Position numbers and translations under genes: made by a program | Notes under the pieces: generated by a model | The model's input: only the letters and a program-made list of their open reading frames with translations | The model's database searches: none | Told to the model about the DNA's origin: nothing | In this document: positions 1 through 5,565 of the stretch, piece by piece | How the letters are laid out: each line of letters opens with the position of its first letter | Numbering within the stretch: position 1 is the stretch's first letter | DNA from: Rhizobiaceae bacterium | Lineage (GTDB): Bacteria; Pseudomonadota; Alphaproteobacteria; Rhizobiales; Rhizobiaceae | Reading direction: 5' to 3' | Assembly: GCA_014380965.1 (NCBI GenBank) | Contig: JACMIV010000051.1 | Coordinates: 1 to 5,565 of the forward strand | DNA length: 5,565 nucleotides

Positions 1-499
1 AGAGCGCCAGCACCGGCAGCACCGCGCCGTTCATGGTCATCGACACGCTCATCTGGTCGAGCGGGATGCCTGAGAACAGCGTGCGCATGTCATAGATCGA
101 ATCGATCGCGACGCCCGCCATGCCGACATCGCCGGGAACACGCGGATGATCGGAATCGTAGCCGCGATGGGTGGCGAGATCGAAAGCGATCGAGAGGCCC
201 TTCTGCCCGGCGGCAAGGTTTCGGCGGTAGAAGGCGTTCGAGGCCTCGGCTGTGGAGAAGCCCGCATACTGCCTGATCGTCCAGGGTTTCTGGACATACA
301 TGGTCGGGTAGGGCCCGCGGACGAAGGGAGCGGCCCCCGGCCAGGTGTCGAGGAAGGGCAAAGCGGCGATGTCCGCCTCGCCGTAGAACTCCTCGAGCAG
401 GATGCCCTCCGGCGTCTCGAAGCCCGGCTCGCCGCGCGGCTCGGACCCGGTCCTTGTGGCCGGAGACCATGGGATGGAGGAAAAATCGGGGATGGTCAT
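1..499 (-). CDS. mutB: Methylmalonyl-CoA mutase large (catalytic) subunit, N-terminal part, cut by window edge
   Basis: This is the catalytic subunit (also called scpA) of adenosylcobalamin-dependent methylmalonyl-CoA mutase, which isomerises (R)-methylmalonyl-CoA to succinyl-CoA in the cytoplasm, the last step of propionyl-CoA assimilation. I translated 166 codons without a stop or frameshift, starting [13 protein letters not shown]. Diagnostic family stretches are visible: [19 protein letters not shown] (about residues 64-82), [35 protein letters not shown] and [16 protein letters not shown] close to the edge. Tyr78 in RQYAGFS corresponds to the substrate-contacting Tyr89 of the Propionibacterium enzyme. 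Family members are about 710-730 residues, so roughly 550 residues are missing, including most of the TIM barrel and the C-terminal cobalamin-binding domain with its DxHxxG motif. The start at 499 is supported by a GGGAG ribosome site 8 bases upstream and by a 4-base ATGA overlap with the small-subunit stop, implying translational coupling. The family assignment is very secure. Confidence 0.97.
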   Translation of the reverse strand, partial: MTIPDFSSIPWSPATRTGSEPRGEPGFETPEGILLEEFYGEADIAALPFLDTWPGAAPFVRGPYPTMYVQKPWTIRQYAGFSTAEASNAFYRRNLAAGQKGLSIAFDLATHRGYDSDHPRVPGDVGMAGVAIDSIYDMRTLFSGIPLDQMSVSMTMNGAVLPVLAL

Positions 500-1944
500 G
501 CCGCGTGCTCCCGCGTTTCCGTCAGCCGGCGGGGGCGAAGCGGCTCGCAGTCGGAGCCGTCGGCAATGGTCGCGGCGCCTTCCGCGGCGGGAACGAGGAC
601 CGCGATTTCTCGCTCGGTCTCCATGGGATAGTGCGTGACGCCGATCGCCGCCTCGCTGCGGTCGTCGAACCTTGCCTGCCGCGCCGCCCGCGTTGCGCCG
701 ATCCGCGCCTGGAGCGCGCCCTTTTGCAGGCTTTCGGCGATGCCGCCCTCCGCCTCGATGCGGCGAAATTCATCCCAGGCCGCTTCCGCGATCGCTTCCG
801 TCAGGGCCTCGATCCCGCCGGAGCCGGCTGCCGGGTCGGCCACACGCGAAAGCCCGCTTTCGTCCTGAAGGATCGCCTGGACGTTGCGGGCAAGTCGGCG
901 CGCCTTCGCTTCGGGCAGGCCGTTGGCCGCCGTGAAGGGGAGGACCGACAAAGAATCCGCGCCGCCGGTTGCGGCGGCAAAGGCGGCGATGGTCGTTCGG
1001 ACGATGTTCGTGTGCGGGTCCTTCGCCGTCATCATCCGGCGGGAGGTTTCGACGTGGATCCGGATCGCATGGCGCGCATCGTTCACCTCGCACTCGGCGA
1101 GGAGGCGTGACCAGAGAAGGCGAAGCGCCCGGACTTTCGCCGTCGCGAGAAACTGCTTCTGGTCGGCCACCAGCGTGAAGGCAATCGGCAGGATGAGGGC
1201 GTGGAGATCGTGTCCGCTGCCGCTGAAAGCCCTGAGATAGTAGAGCGCCGTCGACAGCACGGCGCCGAGCTCCTGCGCTTCGCTCGCTCCCGCCTCGTGA
1301 TAGACGCGGCCGTCCGCCTCGACGAGCGTGCCGCCTAGCCCTTCGTCGAACCATGGCTTCAGGAGATCCTCGAGACGGTATCGAAGGCTTTGGTCGTCTC
1401 GCCCGGGAAAGCGGCCCGTCGCCGCGAAGCAGCCGATCGGATCGATCGCCTGATCGACGCTGAGGCGATCGAAGCCTACGCCGCGCCGCGCGACGACGGC
1501 CTGCCGCAGAAGCATGACCGCGGTGTCGAGGTCCGGGTGCGGCTCGATCCTCACATGCACCATCTCCAGCATCACGCCGTCGAGCGCGGAGAGGATCGCC
1601 CGCTTCGTCAGCGGCAGGCCGAAGCCTCCGGCAGAGGGTGCGCCTTCGAAGACGAGCGCGAGCGCATTGGCGCCGCCTTCGAGATCGGCGAGCGCCTGGA
1701 GATTGGCGCGGACGGGGTCCGGATCGTCGACGCGCTGGACGATACGCCAGGGCGTCGCGGGCTCGCTGCGCAGGATCGGCACTGCGGGAGAAACTCGAGC
1801 ATGGATCGGGCCGTAGGCGATGCCGTCGTCGGTCTCCGAGACGAGACTCTCGAAAGGAGCCCCGCCGAGCGCCTGCTCGGCAAGGCCTCGCCAATCGGCC
1901 TCGCTGCGCGTCTCAAACTCCGTACCGTCCAGCGTGTCGGCCAT
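496..1944 (-). CDS. mutA: Methylmalonyl-CoA mutase small (non-catalytic) subunit, barrel-only form
   Basis: This is the small subunit that pairs with the catalytic subunit encoded directly downstream. In the Propionibacterium enzyme the paralogous small chain folds like the large one but binds neither substrate nor cobalamin. The 482-residue protein begins [10 protein letters not shown]. Mutase-family signatures are visible: [17 protein letters not shown] (about 108-124), [26 protein letters not shown] (about 241-266, split by small variations), [23 protein letters not shown] (about 308-330), the [13 protein letters not shown] stretch (about 370-382) and GVTHYP (435-440). The chain ends about 40 residues after GVTHYP, so it lacks the cobalamin-domain-like C-terminal region seen in the 638-residue Propionibacterium subunit. 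An in-frame ATG at 2043 would add 33 residues. I prefer 1944 because a GGGGAGGAA ribosome site precedes it, the added residues look non-conserved, and the longer form would overlap the kinase gene. Its stop overlaps the next start (ATGA). Assignment is secure; the start is likely. Confidence 0.93.
   Translation of the reverse strand: MADTLDGTEFETRSEADWRGLAEQALGGAPFESLVSETDDGIAYGPIHARVSPAVPILRSEPATPWRIVQRVDDPDPVRANLQALADLEGGANALALVFEGAPSAGGFGLPLTKRAILSALDGVMLEMVHVRIEPHPDLDTAVMLLRQAVVARRGVGFDRLSVDQAIDPIGCFAATGRFPGRDDQSLRYRLEDLLKPWFDEGLGGTLVEADGRVYHEAGASEAQELGAVLSTALYYLRAFSGSGHDLHALILPIAFTLVADQKQFLATAKVRALRLLWSRLLAECEVNDARHAIRIHVETSRRMMTAKDPHTNIVRTTIAAFAAATGGADSLSVLPFTAANGLPEAKARRLARNVQAILQDESGLSRVADPAAGSGGIEALTEAIAEAAWDEFRRIEAEGGIAESLQKGALQARIGATRAARQARFDDRSEAAIGVTHYPMETEREIAVLVPAAEGAATIADGSDCEPLRPRRLTETREHAA
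508..512 (-). promoter_or_regulatory. Ribosome binding site of the mutase large subunit
   Basis: On the minus strand GGGAG ends 8 bases before the ATG at 499-497. It lies inside the 3' end of the small-subunit gene, so the large subunit can be initiated by ribosomes ending the small subunit or independently. Confidence 0.55.
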
Positions 1945-1950
1945 CGATCG

Positions 1951-1959
1951 TTCCTCCCC
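1951..1959 (-). promoter_or_regulatory. Strong ribosome binding site that decides the small-subunit start
   Basis: The minus strand reads GGGGAGGAA here, with the GGAGG core 8 bases before the ATG at 1944-1942. This near-perfect Shine-Dalgarno sequence favours the 482-residue start over the in-frame ATG at 2043. Confidence 0.8.
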
Positions 1960-1979
1960 GGCGAGACATAGGGCAAGCG

Positions 1980-2011
1980 CGTGCCCGGCGAAACGACGCT
2001 TTCGCGGCACG
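1980..2011 (-). terminator. Bulged 12-bp hairpin between kinase and mutase genes (terminator, attenuator or processing site)
   Basis: On the plus strand the left arm is CGTGCC, a two-base bulge CG, then GCGAAA. The loop is CGACGC. The right arm is TTTCGCGGCACG. That gives 12 base pairs with one two-base bulge. It begins 21 bases after the kinase stop on the minus strand and ends about 35 bases before the mutase small-subunit start. No run of T follows it on the minus strand, so it is not a classical intrinsic terminator. It could partially stop transcription, stabilise an mRNA end, or lie in the mutase leader. The structure is seen in the sequence; its role is inferred. Confidence 0.45.
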
Positions 2012-2032
2012 AGGTCCCGCCGAAGCAGGCGC

Positions 2033-3733
2033 TCAGTCGGCAAGAACCGTCGCGCGCGGGGCGGTCAGGCGCCAGACGACACCCGTCTCGGCATAGGACA
2101 TGTCGACCTCGCCGCCGAGGCCGCGTGCGGTCATCTTCTGCGTCACCAGCGTTCCGAAGCCCGAGCGCTTCGGTTCTGTGACAGGTGGGCCGCCTCTCTC
2201 GCTCCAGGTGAGCACGAGGGTCTCGTCAAGGCTCCATTCGATGCGGACATAGCCGCCTTCGACGGATAGCGCGCCGTATTTCGCGGCATTGGTGGCGAGT
2301 TCGTGCAGGGCAAGGCCGAGGGTCTGGGCCGCAGTTGGATTGAGGTTGGTCGCCGGACCGTGCAGTTCGATCTGCTCGCTGTTGCCCGCCCCGAACGCCT
2401 TGAGCTGCGTTCTGCAGAGCTCGAGCAGCGACGCGCTGTCCCACCCTCGGCCGGCGAGGAGGTCTGCCGACCGCGCCAGTGAACTCAGCGCTTCCGACAG
2501 CGTATCGAGGAACTCGCCGGTGCTGTTGCTCTCCTTGGCGGCCCTCCGGGCTATGGCGGCGATGAGAGCGTACTGGTTCTTGGCGCGATGGGTCATCTCG
2601 CGCATCAGGAAGCTTGCCTGCTCCTCCGCTTCCCGCCGCTCACGCGAAGCCTGGGCCAGAATCTTCGAGACTTCGCCCACCTCCTCGATGTCGGTGCTGA
2701 CGGGAAGCGCGAGTTCGCCCTTGCCGATCGCCTGCGCCTGATTTGCAAGAAGAAGAATGGGCGCCGCGAGGCGGCGGCCGAAGAAGACGGCGAGGGCGCT
2801 GGAGAAGAAGAGAAGGAGGACGCCCGTCCCCACCAACAGGAACCAGGATCGCATGATCGGCTGGCCGATGACGGCATCGGGCACAGCAACGGTCGTCGAC
2901 CAGCCAGTAAGAATCGAACTGTAATTGGCCTCGATCAGGTCGTCCGACATCTCCGTGCCGAGCGAATCCGCGATCGAGGGGTTCTCGAAAGGGGTGTCAT
3001 GGCGTTCGCGCATCCGGCCACCCGAGGCGAGCGCGGCGATGACCCGGTGCCCCTGACGATCCTTGATGATCGCTGTCCAGGTCGGCGGGAGATTGCGCTC
3101 GGAGATCACCGATGAGAGGTCGTTCGCCCGCTTGGATATCGCCAGCACGTAGATCACGCGGTCGCCCCGGATGACGGGCACGGCGATATGGAAGACGAAC
3201 TCCTTCGCCCGCTCGCCGAAAAAGACGTCGGAGACGAAGGGAAGCCGCGTGCGGAAGACCATTTCGGCCGCCGCCGTGTCCGTCACGCCGCCGATCGGCG
3301 AGGAGAGAGGCACGCGCGTGTCGAGCGCGACGCGCAAGGCCGGGTCGATCAGCACCGCGTCCGCACGCGTCGCGGCCAGCGCAGCGATGGTCCGGGCATG
3401 GAACTCCGCCATGTCGTCCTCGTCGATGAAGGGCGAGGAGGCGAGAACCTTGGCGGCCGTCATCAGGCCGTAGATTTCGCGGTCGATCGAATCCGAGATG
3501 ATTTCGGCCGTGTCGGCGACCTGCCCCGACGCGATTTCGGTCTGCTGCTCGGAGAACTGGTGAATGAGAAAGGCGCTGAACAGAAGCGCCGGAACGAGGA
3601 CGATCAACGCGAACCCGGCCAGATGGACGAGAAGCGGCGGCCGGCGGTATAGCCGCGAGAGCTTCAACGGCCGCAAACGGCCGATCCGCAGCCGCGCCAA
3701 GTTTACGTCCGTTGTCATGTCTACAGGGGCCAT
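2033..3733 (-). CDS. HWE-family membrane sensor histidine kinase with extracytoplasmic sensor and HAMP domain
   Basis: This is a transmembrane sensor kinase of 566 residues that should autophosphorylate on histidine and pass the phosphate to a response regulator. Domains in order: a basic cytoplasmic tail (1-35), a membrane helix (about 36-58), an extracytoplasmic region of about 237 residues (59-295) sized and placed like a double Cache ligand-binding domain, a second membrane helix (about 296-318), a HAMP linker (about 319-371), and the kinase core. The H box is EMTHRAKNQYAL with phospho-acceptor His382. The N box is LHELATNAAKYGALS with His477 and Asn482, and the G1 region reads LTWSERGGP with Trp510 and Glu512. 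The N-box histidine plus WxE define the HWE family. A glycine box GFGTLV (525-530) follows. All catalytic motifs look intact. The first ATG at 3733 and the in-frame ATG at 3718 both lack a strong ribosome site, so the start is uncertain by five residues. No response regulator is encoded nearby. HWE kinases in alphaproteobacteria often act in light, stress or general stress (PhyR-EcfG) signalling; the ligand here cannot be told. Confidence 0.93.
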   Translation of the reverse strand: MAPVDMTTDVNLARLRIGRLRPLKLSRLYRRPPLLVHLAGFALIVLVPALLFSAFLIHQFSEQQTEIASGQVADTAEIISDSIDREIYGLMTAAKVLASSPFIDEDDMAEFHARTIAALAATRADAVLIDPALRVALDTRVPLSSPIGGVTDTAAAEMVFRTRLPFVSDVFFGERAKEFVFHIAVPVIRGDRVIYVLAISKRANDLSSVISERNLPPTWTAIIKDRQGHRVIAALASGGRMRERHDTPFENPSIADSLGTEMSDDLIEANYSSILTGWSTTVAVPDAVIGQPIMRSWFLLVGTGVLLLFFSSALAVFFGRRLAAPILLLANQAQAIGKGELALPVSTDIEEVGEVSKILAQASRERREAEEQASFLMREMTHRAKNQYALIAAIARRAAKESNSTGEFLDTLSEALSSLARSADLLAGRGWDSASLLELCRTQLKAFGAGNSEQIELHGPATNLNPTAAQTLGLALHELATNAAKYGALSVEGGYVRIEWSLDETLVLTWSERGGPPVTEPKRSGFGTLVTQKMTARGLGGEVDMSYAETGVVWRLTAPRATVLAD

Positions 3734-3775
3734 CCATTTCGCGACAGCACGCGGGTCATCGCAAAACGCGCTATC

Positions 3776-3819
3776 CGATCCCGATCTCCAGGATAGACAT
3801 CATAGCGGAGCCGGGATCG
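3776..3819. repeat. Interrupted inverted repeat around the kinase -10 element (operator candidate)
   Basis: The plus strand has CGATCCCG at 3776-3783 and its exact reverse complement CGGGATCG at 3812-3819. Just inside lie a second pair of arms, CTCC at 3786-3789 and GGAG at 3807-3810. The 17-base centre (3790-3806) contains the predicted -10 element. This layout suits an operator bound by a dimeric repressor or activator, but a transcript starting near 3792 would not contain both arms, so an RNA structure is less likely. The arms are seen; binding is inferred. Confidence 0.4.
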
Positions 3820-3826
3820 TGTTCAA
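3799..3826 (-). promoter_or_regulatory. Predicted sigma70-type promoter of the histidine kinase gene
   Basis: On the minus strand a -35 element TTGAAC (3826-3821) and a -10 element TATGAT (3804-3799) are separated by 16 bases. The -10 matches TATAAT at five of six positions and the -35 matches TTGACA at four of six. Transcription would start near 3792, leaving an untranslated leader of about 60 bases before the kinase ATG. It is the best promoter match I saw in the non-coding parts of the window. Confidence 0.55.
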
Positions 3827-3918
3827 AGGCCCCCTCGCTGGCCCGCCATACTGGAGAGCGGAGACCGATCGGCCGCCTCAAGATGCAGCCCGCCGTCGAC
3901 GGCAGCGCGGAGCTTAGT

Positions 3919-3942
3919 GCGCCGGGTTTTAACGCCCGACGC
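3919..3942 (-). terminator. 8-bp hairpin downstream of the small helical protein gene
   Basis: On the minus strand GCGTCGGG pairs with CCCGGCGC (one G-U pair) around the 8-base loop CGTTAAAA. It begins 34 bases after the stop codon of the 126-residue protein gene. There is no T run after it. With the hairpin at 3954-3970 it forms a tandem pair that may end transcription before the kinase promoter. Confidence 0.35.
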
Positions 3943-3953
3943 ATGGAAACGAT

Positions 3954-3970
3954 CTCCGGCGCAACCGGAG
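3954..3970 (-). terminator. Probable terminator hairpin just after the small helical protein gene
   Basis: The minus strand reads CTCCGG, loop TTGCG, CCGGAG, starting 6 bases after the stop codon at 3978-3976, then ATCGTTTCC. The GC-rich 6-bp stem and position fit an intrinsic terminator, although the following T run is short and interrupted. Confidence 0.45.
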
Positions 3971-3975
3971 CTGCC

Positions 3976-4356
3976 TCAAGCGAACTGCGAGAGCCCCGGC
4001 GTTGTCGCGATGACCCGGTCGACTGTCTCGGCGCCCGCATTCTGCTTGGCGTAGGTGATGAGCTCGGTGGCGATCATGCGGATCTGGCCCATGTCGAGGC
4101 CAAGGCCCATCAGCTTCGAGCCGAGCGCCATGATGCCGCCGCCGAAAGCACCCATCACGCTGCTCATGATCCCGCCGCCGCCGCCACCGGTCGCCGCTAT
4201 CGCCTCGGCCGCGCCGGGCGTCTCGGCAATCATGGTTTCGACCGCGGGATCGGTCCCCTCCGCCTTCATGTAGGCGAGGATGTGACCGACCGCGATCTGT
4301 GCCTTCTCGACAGTGAGGCCGGTTTCCGCCGCGATGCGGTTCAGAACGTCTTGCAT
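3976..4356 (-). CDS. Small helical protein of unknown function with two related halves and a glycine-rich linker
   Basis: I do not recognise a function for this 126-residue protein, which begins [15 protein letters not shown]. It has no signal peptide and appears cytoplasmic and mainly helical. Residues 13-54 and 86-126 look like diverged copies of one unit. Each starts with GL followed by a helix, carries a Tyr-x-Lys turn (AYMK at 28-31, TYAK at 101-104), and ends in an IAxTPG motif (44-49 and 116-121). Between them is a linker with six consecutive glycines (57-62) and further small residues and methionines. The pattern of GLTxEKA, a helix, then PG recalls small domains annotated DUF2780 or DUF2267, but I cannot assign either. 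The start at 4356 is chosen because GGGAAGAG precedes it by 3 bases; an in-frame ATG at 4524 would add 56 poorly protein-like residues. It is transcribed divergently from the HerA-like gene. It is very likely a real gene. Confidence 0.82.
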   Translation of the reverse strand: MQDVLNRIAAETGLTVEKAQIAVGHILAYMKAEGTDPAVETMIAETPGAAEAIAATGGGGGGIMSSVMGAFGGGIMALGSKLMGLGLDMGQIRMIATELITYAKQNAGAETVDRVIATTPGLSQFA

Positions 4357-4359
4357 GAT

Positions 4360-4367
4360 CTCTTCCC
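4360..4367 (-). promoter_or_regulatory. Ribosome binding site of the small helical protein gene
   Basis: The minus strand reads GGGAAGAG immediately before ATC and the ATG at 4356-4354. It is purine-rich and well placed, and it supports the 126-residue start over the upstream in-frame ATG at 4524. Confidence 0.6.
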
Positions 4368-4571
4368 TTTTCGGCTGTCTTGCGCAAGGCGCGCCGGCCC
4401 ATCCGCCGCAAGCTGGCGCCCCGATCCGGTCGGACCATGGCAAAGCCGTTGACGCCATGCAATCTGCAAAACGCAAACACGCCTGCTCCGTCGACCTGCC
4501 GCTCCGGGGCCGCGCCACCCGCATTGTGCGTCCGTCGCGGCCAAGCCAATATGGACCAGCGGACGGTGTAC

Positions 4572-4576
4572 GGAGG
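4572..4576 (+). promoter_or_regulatory. Ribosome binding site of the HerA-like ATPase gene
   Basis: GGAGG stands 6 bases before the ATG at 4583, a near-ideal Shine-Dalgarno sequence and spacing, which fixes the start codon. Confidence 0.8.
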
Positions 4577-4582
4577 ACGACA

Positions 4583-5565
4583 ATGCTCGAAGACGGCAGG
4601 ATCTACATCGGCTCGAGCCGGACGCCTGACGATGCCGTCAAGCAGGGCGAGTATCTCGAGCTCACCCTGGCGAATCGCCACGGCCTCGTCACCGGTGCGA
4701 CCGGCACCGGCAAGACGGTGACGCTGCAGGTGTTGGCCGAGGGCTTTTCCGATGCTGGCGTTCCCGTCTTCTGCGCCGACATCAAGGGCGATCTCGCGGG
4801 TATCGCGATGCGTGGCGAGCCCAAGGATTTCCTCGTCGAGCGCGCCGCCGCGATCGGGCTCGACCCCTATTATCACGACGCCTATCCCGTCGTGTTCTGG
4901 GACATCTTCGGCGAGAAGGGCCACCGGGTGCGGGCGACCGTCGCGGAAATGGGGCCGCTGCTTCTGGCGCGCCTCATGAACCTCTCGGAGGCGCAGGAGG
5001 GCGTCCTCAACATCGCCTTCAAGATCGCCGACGAGGAGGGCCTGCTCCTCCTCGACCTCAAGGATCTCCAGGCGATGCTTGGCCATGTCGCGGAGAATGC
5101 CGAGGCGATCTCGCGGCTCTACGGCAACGTGGCGAAGCAGTCGGTCGGCGCGATCCAGCGCTCGCTGCTCGTCCTCGAACAGCAGGGCGCGGTCGAGTTT
5201 TTCGGCGAGCCGGCGATCCGCATATCCGATCTCATGCGCTCCGACCGCGACGGGCGCGGCTACGTCAACGTGCTTGCCGCCGATCGGCTGATGATGAACC
5301 CGCGGCTCTACTCGACCTTCCTGCTCTGGCTCCTGTCGGAGCTCTTCGAGGAGCTGCCCGAGGTCGGCGATCCGGAAAAGCCCAAGCTGGTCTTCTTCTT
5401 CGACGAGGCCCATCTCCTCTTCGACGGCGCGCCGAAGGTTCTCACCGACCGCATCGAACAGGTCGTCAAGCTGATCCGCTCGAAGGGCGTCGGCGTCTAT
5501 TTCGTGACGCAAAACCCGCTCGACATGCCCGACGGGGTGCTGGCGCAACTCGGCAACCGGGTGCA
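4583..5565 (+). CDS. HerA-like P-loop ATPase of the DUF853 family, C-terminus beyond window edge
   Basis: This is a HerA/FtsK-superfamily ATPase of the DUF853 type (like E. coli YjgR); a DNA- or protein-translocating motor role is inferred from the superfamily and no substrate is established. I translated 327 codons without interruption. The Walker A motif is GATGTGKT at residues 38-45, followed by a strand and ADIKGDLAG (65-73), typical of the family. The Walker B motif is [12 protein letters not shown] at 269-280 with Asp274 and Glu275. A sensor-like VTQNP lies at 308-312, and LGNRV (323-327) reaches the edge and would carry the family's conserved arginine. There are no membrane segments or signal peptide, so it is cytoplasmic. 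DUF853 proteins are usually about 500 residues, so about one third is missing. It is transcribed away from the small helical protein gene and does not sit beside a NurA-type nuclease in this window. Confidence 0.95.
   Translation, partial: MLEDGRIYIGSSRTPDDAVKQGEYLELTLANRHGLVTGATGTGKTVTLQVLAEGFSDAGVPVFCADIKGDLAGIAMRGEPKDFLVERAAAIGLDPYYHDAYPVVFWDIFGEKGHRVRATVAEMGPLLLARLMNLSEAQEGVLNIAFKIADEEGLLLLDLKDLQAMLGHVAENAEAISRLYGNVAKQSVGAIQRSLLVLEQQGAVEFFGEPAIRISDLMRSDRDGRGYVNVLAADRLMMNPRLYSTFLLWLLSELFEELPEVGDPEKPKLVFFFDEAHLLFDGAPKVLTDRIEQVVKLIRSKGVGVYFVTQNPLDMPDGVLAQLGNRV

Larger units (their letters stand above)
4357..4582. promoter_or_regulatory. Divergent intergenic region of 226 bases
   Basis: This region lies between the starts of two divergently transcribed genes, so it must hold promoters for both unless expression comes from farther away. 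I see a perfect 10-base palindrome CTTGCGCAAG at 4379-4388, only 23 bases upstream of the small-protein start codon. Promoter matches are weak: TTGTGC (4524-4529) and CAATAT (4547-4552), 17 bases apart, on the plus strand, and TTGCAT and CATGGT, 17 bases apart, on the minus strand (4462-4434). No convincing RNA gene or coding region is seen here. Confidence 0.5.

Noticed and set aside
146..1110. Several plus-strand open frames of 160-220 codons in the mutase region
   Set aside because: All are antisense to clearly recognised mutase sequence and have low-complexity, Arg-rich translations.
770..1894. A 374-codon minus-strand open frame overlapping the mutase small subunit
   Set aside because: The translation is extremely rich in Arg, Ala, Pro and Ser, without family motifs, and is a frame-shifted shadow of the mutase gene.
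1965..1970. TATGTC as a -10 box for an independent mutase promoter
   Set aside because: No acceptable -35 box lies 16-18 bases upstream (TTTCGC at best), and the predicted leader would barely cover the ribosome site.
1945..2043. A 33-residue N-terminal extension of the mutase small subunit from the ATG at 2043
   Set aside because: It is in frame, but the ATG at 1944 has an excellent ribosome site, the extension is Arg-rich and would overlap the kinase stop, and it would place the strong hairpin inside the coding region.
4434..4462. Minus-strand promoter for the small-protein gene (TTGCAT, 17 bases, CATGGT)
   Set aside because: The match to consensus is too weak to report as a feature of its own.
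4524..4552. Plus-strand promoter for the HerA-like gene (TTGTGC, 17 bases, CAATAT)
   Set aside because: Spacing is ideal but each box matches the consensus at only three of six positions, so it is mentioned only as a weak possibility.
3734..4582. EcfG-type general stress promoters (GGAAC, spacer, CGTT) near the HWE kinase
   Set aside because: No pair of such boxes with the right spacing was found facing any gene in the intergenic DNA.
3929..5548. A 539-codon open frame on the minus strand antisense to the HerA-like gene
   Set aside because: It reads through the whole ATPase gene, the intergenic region and the small-protein gene in another frame. Its composition, rich in Arg, Asp, Glu and His, is typical of an antisense shadow in GC-rich DNA. 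The plus-strand gene has clear Walker motifs and a ribosome site.
1..5565. CRISPR arrays, tRNA or rRNA genes, insertion sequences, toxin-antitoxin or phage genes
   Set aside because: No direct-repeat arrays, cloverleaf-like segments, transposase motifs or terminal repeats were recognised by reading both strands.

Overview
The window is high-GC bacterial DNA, best read as a piece of an alphaproteobacterial chromosome, probably Hyphomicrobiales (Rhizobiales). The clues are an HWE-type sensor histidine kinase, a two-gene methylmalonyl-CoA mutase, strongly GC-biased third codon positions and long open antisense shadow frames. The genus is not recognised. I see no RNA gene, insertion sequence, phage gene or CRISPR array.

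Layout, left to right. Positions 1-499 (minus) hold the N-terminal 166 codons of the large, catalytic subunit of methylmalonyl-CoA mutase; the rest lies beyond the left edge. Positions 496-1944 (minus) encode the small subunit, which overlaps the large-subunit start by 4 bases (ATGA). An 88-base gap follows, containing a strong bulged hairpin. Positions 2033-3733 (minus) encode a membrane-bound HWE histidine kinase with a large extracytoplasmic sensor region and a HAMP domain. Its upstream region (3734-3975) contains a good sigma70-type promoter embedded in a long dyad, and two hairpins that probably end the next gene. Positions 3976-4356 (minus) encode a 126-residue helical protein of unknown function made of two related halves joined by a glycine-rich linker. 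A 226-base divergent intergenic region (4357-4582) separates it from a plus-strand gene (4583 to the right edge) encoding a HerA-like P-loop ATPase of the DUF853 type, cut off at residue 327.

How the genes fit together. The two mutase genes form one heterodimeric, adenosylcobalamin-dependent enzyme that interconverts (R)-methylmalonyl-CoA and succinyl-CoA, the last step of propionyl-CoA assimilation. The kinase lies immediately upstream on the same strand and could be co-transcribed with them, but the hairpin may separate the units and no response regulator is visible, so any regulatory link is conjecture. The small helical protein and the HerA-like ATPase are divergently transcribed and may share regulatory DNA.

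Most of the window is ordinary core-type content. The most interesting points are the dyad around the kinase promoter, the internal duplication in the small unknown protein, and the kinase-mutase adjacency. I found no convincing undescribed multi-gene system.
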